Of a stretch of DNA of 41,303 nucleotides, positions 16,075-23,255 are shown piece by piece. Both the position numbers and the translations under genes were made by a program. The stretch is from Akkermansia muciniphila (GTDB lineage: Bacteria > Verrucomicrobiota > Verrucomicrobiia > Verrucomicrobiales > Akkermansiaceae), in the NCBI RefSeq assembly GCF_018709685.1, contig NZ_JABDHQ010000021.1, positions 1 to 41,303 on the forward strand. Direction: 5' to 3'. The notes under the pieces are model-generated. The model was given only the letters and a program-made list of their open reading frames with translations, was not told the origin of the DNA and did not search any database. The stretch's first letter is position 1. Each line of letters opens with the position of its first letter.

Positions 16075-16299
16075 ATGAAACTTTACCCCTACCAGATGGT
16101 GCAGGCGGTGGCCGTGATTGTGGAGCGCATCGCGGAAACGGCCTTCCGGGCTACTCTGCCGAATGGCAAGACCACCGTGGCTTTTGTGGAAAAAAAGAAT
16201 GCCCCGCTGAGAGATGTGCTTAAGCCGGGCGACCGGGTGAACGTGACGATTTGCCCGGCGGATTTTGACCGCGCCCGCGTGGACGGCCTGGCGGAATGA
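16075..16299 (+). CDS. IF-1-like small OB-fold (S1-type) protein
   Basis: 74 aa that align by eye along nearly the whole length of translation initiation factor IF-1: VIVERIAETAFRATLPNGKTT corresponds to the IF-1 start VLETLPNTMFRVELENGH, and LKPGDRVNVTICPADFDRARVDGL to [23 protein letters not shown]. The hallmark GDxVxVxxxPxD is intact. It has an unusual N-terminus (MKLYPYQMVQAVAV), and the SGKMRKNYIR-type segment of IF-1 is replaced by VEKKNAPLRDV. It may be the genome's IF-1, a paralogue, or an RNA-binding OB protein of other function. The gene directly follows the AsmA-like gene and lacks a Shine-Dalgarno. Confidence 0.75.
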   Translation: MKLYPYQMVQAVAVIVERIAETAFRATLPNGKTTVAFVEKKNAPLRDVLKPGDRVNVTICPADFDRARVDGLAE

Positions 16300-16530
16300 G
16301 AGATTGGGAGAGAAGCTGCTCCTCTTTTTCCTCGTCGTGTAGAGAAGAAGAGGGTACCCCTTGCAACCTCTGCACAGAAAAGGTAGGAAGAATTCTTCTC
16401 TTCTGCGTTCCGGAAAAGATTCAGGCAGGAAGACCGGGCTGCTTCCGCTCCCGGTGGAGGCAGAAGACGGCCACGGCATCGGGGGAAGTTGGCGTTTTGG
16501 CCGGTGGCGCTCCGGCTTGTAGTCGCATGA

Positions 16531-17139
16531 TCAGAGCTGCGTGCGGCCTTCCAGGGCCTTCATCAGCGTCAGCGTGTCTGCATGGCTGAGGCCGGAGCCG
16601 GCAGGCAGTCCCTGGGCCGGGCGGGAGATCTTGCAGTCCAGGTCTTTGAGCAGGTGGTGCAGGTAGGTGGCTGTGGCTTCCCCTTCCACATCGGACCCGG
16701 TTGCCAGAATGACTTCACATCCCGGCTGGCGGGTGACGCGTTCTACCAGGGCGTGGATATTGAGGTCTTCCGGTTCCACATCGTCCAGCGGGGAGAGCTT
16801 GCCTCCCAGGCAGTGGTACAACCCGCGGTAGGCGCTGCTGCGTTCAATGGGAATGACGTCCGTAGCCTGTTCCACCACGCAGATGAGCGAGCTGTCCCGC
16901 TCTTCATCCCGGCAGGCGGCGCAGGGTTCGCCGGCGGTGCTGAAAAAGCCGCATACGGGGCACGGGGTGACGTGTTCAGCCGCCTGGCCGATGGTGCGGG
17001 CAATGGATTCCGCCTCTCCCATGTGGCCCTGGAGCATCCACAGGGCCATGCGCTCCGCGCCGCGGGTGCCGATGCCCGGAAGCTGTTTCAGGGCGGCTAC
17101 CAGTTCAAGTACGGGAAGGGGATAGTCCAGATTATTCAT
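16531..17139 (-). CDS. recR: Recombination mediator protein RecR
   Basis: 202 aa, normal length. RecR with RecO (and RecF) loads RecA onto SSB-coated single-stranded DNA at gaps. The helix-hairpin-helix (LKQLPGIGTRGAERMALWML, 17-36), the four-Cys zinc finger (Cys60, 63, 73, 76 in CPVCGFF and CAAC), and the Toprim domain (LICVVEQATDVIPIE, then YRGLYHCLGGKLSPLDDVEPEDL) are all visible. The C-terminal GLPAGSGLSHADTLTLMKALEGR segment is the Walker-like RecR tail. Its start overlaps the stop of the upstream membrane-protein gene by 8 bp, so the two are probably co-translated or at least co-transcribed. Confidence 0.96.
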   Translation of the reverse strand: MNNLDYPLPVLELVAALKQLPGIGTRGAERMALWMLQGHMGEAESIARTIGQAAEHVTPCPVCGFFSTAGEPCAACRDEERDSSLICVVEQATDVIPIERSSAYRGLYHCLGGKLSPLDDVEPEDLNIHALVERVTRQPGCEVILATGSDVEGEATATYLHHLLKDLDCKISRPAQGLPAGSGLSHADTLTLMKALEGRTQL

Positions 17140-17632
17140 GAGCGGGGGGTGGTTCGGAAATGGGCTGGTCCGGTGGCGGCTGGGGCCACAGGATGGCGAG
17201 AATGCCCGCGCACCCTGCGGAGAGCAGGCATGGAACGGGATTGAAGAAAACGCCCCACAGCCCCAGCACGGGAGTGAAGCAGGCCAGCAGAAGAAGGAAG
17301 GCAGCCAGAACGGCGGTTTTACGGAGAGCCCCGCGGATCAGCAGCAGATCGTAGACCAGGGCCAGAGTCAGGATGATGCACAGCAGGAAGCCCGTGCCGG
17401 GAGAAAGGGCGGGTGTTTCCGGTCCCAGCAGGAACGGAGCGGGAGCCAGGGCTTCCTTCAAGTCCTGCGCCCAGGCCGGAGTGACGCCCACGGAATACAG
17501 CACCACGATCAGGATGATCCCCGTGACGGAGAACAGGGCCCAGCGCATGAGCAGAATGTCCTGATGTTTGTGGGAAAGCATGGCTGTAAATGAAGAAAGC
17601 GGAAGCGTGATGGCTGCGGTGGACACAAACAT
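17132..17632 (-). CDS. Small integral membrane protein of unknown function
   Basis: 166 aa. Four hydrophobic segments can be drawn at about 31-55, 79-99, 104-129 and 131-149, with a short proline-rich cytoplasmic tail (PPPDQPISEPPPAHE). No family motif is recognised. It lies between fabF (35 bp upstream) and recR (8-bp overlap) on the same strand, so it belongs to that transcription unit. The start is uncertain: the ATG at 17632 is the longest frame, while the ATG at 17581 (MLSHKHQDILL) gives a more ordinary N-terminus and keeps all four helices. Confidence 0.6.
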   Translation of the reverse strand: MFVSTAAITLPLSSFTAMLSHKHQDILLMRWALFSVTGIILIVVLYSVGVTPAWAQDLKEALAPAPFLLGPETPALSPGTGFLLCIILTLALVYDLLLIRGALRKTAVLAAFLLLLACFTPVLGLWGVFFNPVPCLLSAGCAGILAILWPQPPPDQPISEPPPAHE

Positions 17633-17667
17633 CAGCGCTTCCGCCGGGAAGAGGGTGCCTGAAGGGA

Positions 17668-18915
17668 TCAGGAGAATCTCTTGACGATGACGGAGGAGTT
17701 ATGCCCGCCGAAGCCGAAGGAGTTGCTCAGGGCGGCGTCCACCTTGGCCTTCCGGGCCGTGTTGGGCACGCAGTCCAGATCGCATTCCGGGTCCTGGTTG
17801 TCCACGTTGATGGTGGGCGGAATGATGCCGTCCTGCATGGCCATGATGCAGGCTGCCAGTTCCACGCCGCCGGCAGCGCCCAGAAGGTGGCCCGTCATGG
17901 ATTTGGTGGAGCTGATGAGCAGACCGTTTTTGGCGTGGTCGCCAAAGACGGCCTTGATGGCCTTCGTTTCACAGATGTCGCCCAGCGGGGTGGAGGTGCC
18001 GTGGGTGTTGATGTAGTCAATGTCTTCCGGCTTCATTCCGGCGTGTTCCAGGGCCATCTGCATGCAGCGGGCGGCTCCGCGGCCTTCCGGATCCGGAGCG
18101 GTCAGGTGGTAGGCGTCTGCGGAGATGCCGTAGCCCACGAGTTCCGCATAGATTTTCGCGCCGCGTTTTTGGGCGTGTTCCAGCGTTTCCAGAATGACGA
18201 CGCCGGCGCCTTCACCCATGACGAAGCCGTCGCGGTCCACATCATACGGGCGGGAGGCGCGCTGGGGCTCGTCATTGCGGGAGCTGAGGGCTTTCATGTT
18301 GCTGAAGCCGGATACGCCCGTGGGCAAGATGGTGGCTTCCGCCCCGCCGCAGACCATGACGTCCGCATCACCGAACTTCATGATGCGCCAGGCTTCCCCG
18401 ATGTTGTGGTTGGAGGTGGCACAGGCCGTGACGATGGACATGTTCGGTCCGCCGAGGCCGTATTCCATGGAGATGAGGCCGGAGGCGATGTTGCTGATCA
18501 TGTACGGAATCATGAAGGGGGATACGCGGGTCGGTCCCTTGGAGAGAAGCGTGGCGTGCTGGGTTTCCAGCGTGCCGAGGCCGCCGATGCCGCTGCCCAC
18601 CATGACGCCGATGCGGGTTTTGTCTTCCGCGTCCAGGTCCATGCCGGAATCCTTGAGAGCCATTCCGGCGGCGCCCATGGCAAAGTGCGTGAAGCGGTCC
18701 ACGCGGCGCGCGTCCTTGGGCGTCTTGAAGTAGGGGGACGGATCGAAATCCTTGACTTCACCGGCGATTTTCGTGGAGTAGTCGGTGACATCCATGGACT
18801 TGATGGTGTCAATGCCGCTGCGGCCAGCCTTCATGGCTTCCCAGGTGGATGCAAGATCATTGCCCAAGGGGCTGATCACTCCGATGCCGGTGATAACAAT
18901 TCTGCGGTCGGTCAT
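17668..18915 (-). CDS. fabF: Beta-ketoacyl-ACP synthase II
   Basis: Condensing enzyme of type II fatty-acid synthesis, extending acyl-ACP with malonyl-ACP. 415 aa from the ATG at 18915 ([13 protein letters not shown]), normal length; the seven codons upstream are dropped because the family begins here. Catalytic triad: Cys165 in [12 protein letters not shown], His305 in [11 protein letters not shown] and His343 in [12 protein letters not shown]; the Lys of STKSMTGH is also present. The GEGAG turn and [10 protein letters not shown] near the C-terminus are typical of KAS II. acpP, usually the upstream neighbour of fabF, is not in the window. It leads the fabF, membrane protein, recR unit; its own promoter is at 18951-18978. 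Confidence 0.96.
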   Translation of the reverse strand: MTDRRIVITGIGVISPLGNDLASTWEAMKAGRSGIDTIKSMDVTDYSTKIAGEVKDFDPSPYFKTPKDARRVDRFTHFAMGAAGMALKDSGMDLDAEDKTRIGVMVGSGIGGLGTLETQHATLLSKGPTRVSPFMIPYMISNIASGLISMEYGLGGPNMSIVTACATSNHNIGEAWRIMKFGDADVMVCGGAEATILPTGVSGFSNMKALSSRNDEPQRASRPYDVDRDGFVMGEGAGVVILETLEHAQKRGAKIYAELVGYGISADAYHLTAPDPEGRGAARCMQMALEHAGMKPEDIDYINTHGTSTPLGDICETKAIKAVFGDHAKNGLLISSTKSMTGHLLGAAGGVELAACIMAMQDGIIPPTINVDNQDPECDLDCVPNTARKAKVDAALSNSFGFGGHNSSVIVKRFS

Positions 18916-18950
18916 AATAAGTGTGAGTGGTTGCAAATAATGCTTGAGCC

Positions 18951-18978
18951 AGAATAGGCGTCATTGCAGGAAAGTCAA
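18951..18978 (-). promoter_or_regulatory. Promoter of fabF
   Basis: On the minus strand, a -35 TTGACT (18973-18978), a 16-nt spacer and a -10 TATTCT (18951-18956). Expected start about 30 nt upstream of the ATG at 18915. Confidence 0.5.
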
Positions 18979-19029
18979 GCTAATCCCCTTGTCCCCCAGT
19001 GCGGCGGGAATGCGGCGCCGGAACCGGGG

Positions 19030-20667
19030 CTATCTTGAGGCGCGCGGTTCCGGTCCCGTCGCAGGGGTTCCGGTTTTACGGACGGATTCCAGGATAAAAT
19101 CCACTATGGGCGCCGGGTCCGGGAGGCTGTGGGGATGGTGGCCCGCCCCCGGTTTATGGATCACCCGGATGCTGCCGCCCATGGCGCGGTATTTCCGTTC
19201 CACGACGGCCATGTTTTCTTCCAGGGGCACCACGTCATCCGCATCCCCCACTACGGCGAGGATCGGTATGCGGCTCTTGGCCAGCGGAGCCAGCTTGTTG
19301 ACGGGACTCAGTTTTCCGGACACGGCTTCCTGTTCCGTCACGCCCCAGGCGGCCAGCAGGCGCTGCCAGTCCTCCGGGGAGCCTTTGCCCTTTCCCTTGC
19401 CGCCGGGCCAGCTTGCGACGTCGCAAACGGGGGCGTCCACATACATGGCCGCTACCCGGTCCGGGTGCAGGGCTGCCCAGTTAAAGGAAAACAGCCCTCC
19501 GCGGCTGAACCCTTCCAGAACCGTTTTAGGGGAAAGGCCGTAGTCCCTGACCAGGGTGTTATAAAACTGATCCATGATTTTCATGGCCGCGGGTGAGCCA
19601 TACATATTCTGCACATCCACATAAGCCACGTGAAAGCCTTTCTTAAGCAGGGCCACGTCCGCCTGGGGCTCATGGCCAAAGAATTCCTGCCGCCATATCC
19701 AGGGCCTGTTTTCCGCCGGTGTTCCGGGAAGAACAAGGGTGGCGTTTCTGCCCGCTACTTTGAACCGCAGGGAAGGGAAGCCCTGCCATTCCGAGACGCT
19801 TACTCCCTCCCGGAGGCAGGGAAGCACGGAAACGGGAACTCCCTTAGGGATGCCGGGACGCCGGTGGCCCGTTTCCGCCAGCCACGCCAGTTTGTAAAGG
19901 TTGTGCCGGTCCAGGACTTTTCTGAAATCATCCCCTTCCGGAAAACGGACGCGGGAGGGCAGGCGGAGGATGGAGGCGAGCGGCGGCCAGACGGCCCCGG
20001 CAATCATGAAGTGGCCTTCCGTGCCCGGGTGGACACCGTCCCCGGCATAAATGAATTTGGGGTTCTTTTTCTTCGCTTCGCGGATTTGCCTGGCAAGTTC
20101 CGGGCGCATATCCACTACCTTCCAGCCCGCTTTTTTCCGGCTGACCAGCCATGCGGCATAGGTATCCAGCACCTGGTTGTAACGCGCCGCATCCTTTTCC
20201 GGGGTATCCGCCATGTACAGGGGCGGCGTGATGACGATGAATTGGCCCCCGGCCCCTTCCACCCGCTGCTTCAGCCGCTCCATGCCTTTTTTAAAGGCCT
20301 GGAAAGCGGCTTCTGAAAAAGGCTTCATCATGCCGTCATTCATGCCGTAGCAGGCAATGACGAGAGTGGGCCTGTATTTGGAGAGAATGGAATCCAGGCG
20401 GTCATGGAGGCAGGGGCGCGGAAAGGCACCCCCGGCGTGGCCCGGTTCCGATAGGCCGGAGACTGTTTCACTGGGGAGGGCCATGCTGACGATTTCCGCA
20501 TCCCGGTAAGCCGGAGTCTGCCGCAGGGCTGATTCCACCAGGGCAGGCCATTGACCCGAATACGGGATGCTGTCCCCCAGAAGGGCGATTCTGGGTTCCG
20601 CGCCCATGGCGTGCGCCAGGAGCAGGGCCAGCAGTACCGGGATGATGCGCAGTGCGTTCATTCTCAT
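19030..20667 (-). CDS. Secreted double hydrolase: SGNH esterase fused to alpha/beta hydrolase
   Basis: 545 aa with a signal peptide (about 1-22). The first half is an SGNH/GDSL hydrolase: block I ALLGDSIPYSG (Ser33), block III YGMND (Asn110) and block V DGVHPGTEGH (Asp210, His213), the catalytic Ser-Asp-His set. The second half is an alpha/beta hydrolase with nucleophile elbow GFSRGG (Ser388), acid in VVGDADDVVP (Asp475 or Asp478) and His510 in GAGHHPHSL. Both catalytic sets look complete, so this should be a periplasmic or secreted bifunctional esterase, plausibly removing acyl groups from carbohydrate. Substrate is inference. In-frame ATGs at 20667 and 20661; a TGG-TATCAT element just upstream (20666-20674) could be an extended -10, favouring the second. 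Confidence 0.88.
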   Translation of the reverse strand: MRMNALRIIPVLLALLLAHAMGAEPRIALLGDSIPYSGQWPALVESALRQTPAYRDAEIVSMALPSETVSGLSEPGHAGGAFPRPCLHDRLDSILSKYRPTLVIACYGMNDGMMKPFSEAAFQAFKKGMERLKQRVEGAGGQFIVITPPLYMADTPEKDAARYNQVLDTYAAWLVSRKKAGWKVVDMRPELARQIREAKKKNPKFIYAGDGVHPGTEGHFMIAGAVWPPLASILRLPSRVRFPEGDDFRKVLDRHNLYKLAWLAETGHRRPGIPKGVPVSVLPCLREGVSVSEWQGFPSLRFKVAGRNATLVLPGTPAENRPWIWRQEFFGHEPQADVALLKKGFHVAYVDVQNMYGSPAAMKIMDQFYNTLVRDYGLSPKTVLEGFSRGGLFSFNWAALHPDRVAAMYVDAPVCDVASWPGGKGKGKGSPEDWQRLLAAWGVTEQEAVSGKLSPVNKLAPLAKSRIPILAVVGDADDVVPLEENMAVVERKYRAMGGSIRVIHKPGAGHHPHSLPDPAPIVDFILESVRKTGTPATGPEPRASR

Positions 20668-20717
20668 GATACCACATTACGCGGGCACGGGAATGAATGT
20701 TTCAGCAAGGCATTGTT

Positions 20718-20740
20718 CCCGGAAAATTCTGTTTTCCGGG
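20718..20740. other. Perfect 9-bp hairpin between msrB and the double hydrolase
   Basis: CCCGGAAAA and TTTTCCGGG around a 5-nt loop. It lies 46 bp past the msrB stop on the minus strand and upstream of the hydrolase start. There is no proper U-tract on the minus strand, so it is at best a weak terminator of msrB. Confidence 0.45.
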
Positions 20741-20785
20741 AGGTTTTGTCCGGTTGGCGGCTGGTCCTTTTTCGTGTTGCCCGCC

Positions 20786-21301
20786 TCAAGGGGAGCTGTG
20801 CGCCATGGCGGGCTGCGGCTCCGCCTGGAATTCCAGGGAGAGGGAATTGACGCAGTAGCGGGTATCCTTCAGCGTCAGGTGTTCCCCCATGAAGATATGG
20901 CCCAGATGTGCGCCGCAATGGGCGCATGTGACCTCCGTGCGCCGTCCGGAACCTGAGTGGATGCTTCTGACGGCATCCGGCAGGGAGTCGTCAAAGCAGG
21001 GCCAGCCGCATCCGGCGTCAAATTTGTCTTCCGACCGGAAGAGGGCTTCCCCGCACTTGCGGCAGGAATAGGTTCCCTGCTCAAAGCAGTTGACGAACTC
21101 CCCGGAAAAGGGCGGTTCCGTGCCCTGGTGCTCGATGATGCGCTTTTCCGTTTCCGTGAGGGGACGGCGCGTCCGGGAAGGGCCGGGATCAGGCACGTCC
21201 TGGGAGGCGGGAATCCCCCCGTCCACGGCCATGACGCCTGCCACTCCTTCAGCGATCGTTCCTATCCATGATCTCCAGTGTCTCCGTTCTTCCTGATTCA
21301 T
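20786..21301 (-). CDS. msrB: Peptide-methionine (R)-S-oxide reductase
   Basis: Reduces the R-epimer of methionine sulfoxide in proteins. 171 aa; the MsrB domain spans about 48-160. Zinc ligands are Cys80 and Cys83 (YSCRKCGEALF) and Cys126 and Cys129 (VTCAHCGAHLGHIF). The catalytic Cys150 lies in DTRYCVNSLSLEF and the GCGWPCFDD motif (97-105) carries the extra Cys pair. The first 45 residues are an extra N-terminal segment without a clear signal peptide. No msrA is fused or adjacent. Start at 21301 is the longest frame; in-frame ATG alternatives would lose part of the extension only. Confidence 0.93.
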   Translation of the reverse strand: MNQEERRHWRSWIGTIAEGVAGVMAVDGGIPASQDVPDPGPSRTRRPLTETEKRIIEHQGTEPPFSGEFVNCFEQGTYSCRKCGEALFRSEDKFDAGCGWPCFDDSLPDAVRSIHSGSGRRTEVTCAHCGAHLGHIFMGEHLTLKDTRYCVNSLSLEFQAEPQPAMAHSSP

Positions 21302-21412
21302 ACGTACCTATGACCAGGTAAGGGCGGATTTCGCTCATTCATACGCCAATATCTTGTGGATAAGGTTGATTTTAAGGGAAGAAGCCTAAAAATATGGGAG
21401 TCTGTGGGAGGA

Positions 21413-22492
21413 TTAGTATTCCAGGTCCAGCCAAAGCTGTTCCCAGATTCCCCCGGCTTGCTCTTCCCTGGGATGGGAAACGGACAGGCCCAGCAGGCGG
21501 AAGGTACGGTCTCCGGAATCCAGGTCTTCCATCAGGGTACGTGCCAGGGGCAGGATGTCCTCCGTCTCCGTCAGGCAATCCGGAACGGTCATGCTCCGGG
21601 ACTTCTGGACGAAGTCCGGGAATTTGACTTTCAGCGTCAGCGTATTGCCCTGGAATCCGGAGCGCGCCAGGCGTCCCGCGAGCTCTTCCGACAGGAGGGG
21701 AAGGTGCGTTTTCAGGGCTTCCGCCTTGGTGGCGTCTTCCCGGTAGGTTTCTTCACAGCCCACGGATTTGCGAATGCGGGAAGGTTCCACGGGACGATCG
21801 TCCAAACCGCGGGCGAAGTTGTAGAAGACTCCTCCTATCTTGCCGAAATGGCGGAGCAGGAAATCCAGGCTCCGTTCCCGGAGCTGCGCCCCGTTGGTGA
21901 TGGAGAGGGCGCGCATGCGTTCCGCGGTGGCATGGCCTACCCCCCAGAAGGCCTCAATGGGAAGCCGCGCAATAAATTCTTCCGCGCGGGAGGGGTGAAT
22001 GGTGAACAGGCCGTCCGGCTTGCGGTAGTCTGAGGCGATCTTAGCCAGGAATTTATTGTAGGAAACGCCTGCGGAGGCCGTCAAATGAAGCTCCTGCCGG
22101 ATTTCCCTCTTGATGCGCCGTGCAATATCTACAGCCAGCGGAATGCCCGGCTTGTTCTCCGTGACGTCCAGAAAAGCCTCATCCAGGGAAAGAGGTTCCA
22201 CCAGGTCCGTATAACGGTGGAATATGGAACGTATCTGCGCTGAAACGGATTTGTACACGTCCATGCGGTTGCTGGTGAAAATCAGCTTGGGGCAGAGTTT
22301 CATCGCCTTCATGGAAGGCATGGCGGAACGCACGCCGAAGCGGCGCGCCTCATAGCTGGCCGCCGCCACCACGCCGCGCATCTCCGGCCTGCCTACGGCA
22401 ATGGGCTTGCCGCGGTATTCCGGATGGTCGCGCTGTTCAATGGATGCGTAAAAGGCATCCATATCCACATGGATGATTTTTCTCTGTTTCAT
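21413..22492 (-). CDS. dinB: DNA polymerase IV (Y family)
   Basis: Error-prone translesion polymerase. 359 aa, normal length. Metal-binding catalytic residues are Asp10 (HVDMDAFYAS) and Asp104-Glu105 (SLDEAFLD); the steric and fingers text AAASYEARRFGVRSAMP (43-59) is classical. The thumb (VGHATAERM) and little-finger domain with KFPDFVQKSRSMT are intact. The tail EQLWLDLEY holds a QLWLD sequence that resembles a beta-clamp binding motif (QLxLF type). A promoter lies at 22548-22576; no LexA box was recognised, so SOS control cannot be claimed. Confidence 0.96.
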   Translation of the reverse strand: MKQRKIIHVDMDAFYASIEQRDHPEYRGKPIAVGRPEMRGVVAAASYEARRFGVRSAMPSMKAMKLCPKLIFTSNRMDVYKSVSAQIRSIFHRYTDLVEPLSLDEAFLDVTENKPGIPLAVDIARRIKREIRQELHLTASAGVSYNKFLAKIASDYRKPDGLFTIHPSRAEEFIARLPIEAFWGVGHATAERMRALSITNGAQLRERSLDFLLRHFGKIGGVFYNFARGLDDRPVEPSRIRKSVGCEETYREDATKAEALKTHLPLLSEELAGRLARSGFQGNTLTLKVKFPDFVQKSRSMTVPDCLTETEDILPLARTLMEDLDSGDRTFRLLGLSVSHPREEQAGGIWEQLWLDLEY

Positions 22493-22547
22493 GGGTGCGC
22501 TTCATGATCCCTGGTGAAGGGAAAATCATGAGAAAAGGGGCGCCGCC

Positions 22548-22576
22548 ATCATAACGCAATTTTCCTGCCAAGTCCA
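22548..22576 (-). promoter_or_regulatory. Promoter of dinB
   Basis: On the minus strand, a -35 TGGACT (22571-22576), a 17-nt spacer and a -10 TATGAT (22548-22553), about 55 nt upstream of the dinB ATG. Confidence 0.45.
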
Positions 22577-22790
22577 GTTGGACAGGGTAAAGAAAGACTT
22601 GAATATGAAAGAAAGGGAGGTTTCTGGAAAACGCGGCGATTTTGAATGAAACGGTTTGCAGGAAGGTGGTTGAACACCGGAATTTCCAGGGGAAAATGGA
22701 GTGCCGCCAGCCTGGGCGCGAATATAAGGGATATGTTTCTTTTTCCGGCCGCGCCATGCATGAGGGAAATGGGGAGGCGGAAAAACAACA
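22577..22790. other. Gene-free stretch upstream of dinB
   Basis: No convincing ORF on either strand and no recognisable repeat. Short overlapping frames here have no family resemblance. It separates the dinB promoter from the terminator of the candidate RNA gene. Confidence 0.4.
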
Positions 22791-22822
22791 GGCCGTTTCC
22801 CTTCTGCACGGGGGAAACGGCC
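22791..22822 (-). terminator. Intrinsic terminator on the minus strand in the dinB-marR gap
   Basis: An 11-bp stem, GGCCGTTTCCC (22791-22801) with GGGAAACGGCC (22812-22822), 10-nt loop, followed on the minus strand by TGTTGTTTTTCC. No protein gene ends nearby (the closest minus-strand stop is at 23256), so it should end another transcript. Confidence 0.7.
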
Positions 22823-22843
22823 TTGCTGGTGTTGGGGCATGGA

Positions 22844-23053
22844 AAGGGGACAGGATGCCTTTTCTATTGATGGCAGTGCGAATTTCGCCACTGTTTAGGG
22901 GCGGAGAGAGACGGGGAACCGGAGGGGAGGGACCCGGTTCATCCCCATCTCTAACTGTTATAACGGCGGACTGCTGCCATCGTCCGAAAGAAGAGTGAGT
23001 TTTTTCCTAAAGAAAAAACTGCCGGGCCGGAACCAGTGGAGAAATGTCCCCTT
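22844..23053 (-). ncRNA. Candidate structured non-coding RNA
   Basis: A 210-nt gene-free stretch closed by exact complementarity of its ends: AAGGGGACA (22844-22852) with TGTCCCCTT (23045-23053). Nested inside are GATGGCAG (22869-22876) with CTGCCATC (22974-22981) and an apical stem AGAGA/TCTCT extended by GGG/CCC and AACCGG/CCGGTT (22907-22952). A local hairpin AGTTTTTTC/GAAAAAACT sits at 22998-23020. The minus strand is favoured because a -10-like TATTAT (23054-23059) abuts one end and an intrinsic terminator (22791-22822) follows the other. The closed rod with internal loops resembles 6S RNA, but I saw no conserved sequence that proves it. If the -10 is exact, the transcript would begin inside the closing stem. 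Confidence 0.45.
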
Positions 23054-23084
23054 ATAATAAAAATCTGAGATCAGGGAATGGCAA
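23054..23084 (-). promoter_or_regulatory. Possible promoter of the candidate ncRNA
   Basis: On the minus strand, a -35 TTGCCA (23079-23084) and a -10 TATTAT (23054-23059) with a 19-nt spacer, or TTATTA (23055-23060) with 18 nt. Confidence 0.4.
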
Positions 23085-23255
23085 TGCTTCCTCTTTTTTG
23101 ATGAAGTTTGTTCACAAGACGCCAGACTGTTTTATCGGAAGAGGAGTGATGACCGTTTGACGGAGATATGAGGAAACATGAATTTTTTGACCGGAGGAAA
23201 AGACAGCGGCTTTTCTCCGGAACTATTCGGGACGGGTTGCGCAAAGGGTTGCGCG

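Noticed and set aside
16300-16530. Short frame MRDWERSCSS and a hairpin (CCTCTTTTTC/GAAGAAGAGG, 16321-16353) after the IF-1-like gene
   Set aside because: The frame has atypical composition and overlaps recR antisense; the hairpin has no U-tract, so neither gene nor terminator can be supported.
17701-18957. 418-codon plus-strand frame opposite fabF
   Set aside because: Antisense shadow; low-complexity Gly/Ala/His composition, no motifs.
22493-22700. LexA/SOS box for dinB
   Set aside because: Searched by eye for CTG(N10)CAG and GAAC(N4)GTTC forms near the promoter; none fitted. SOS control not claimed.
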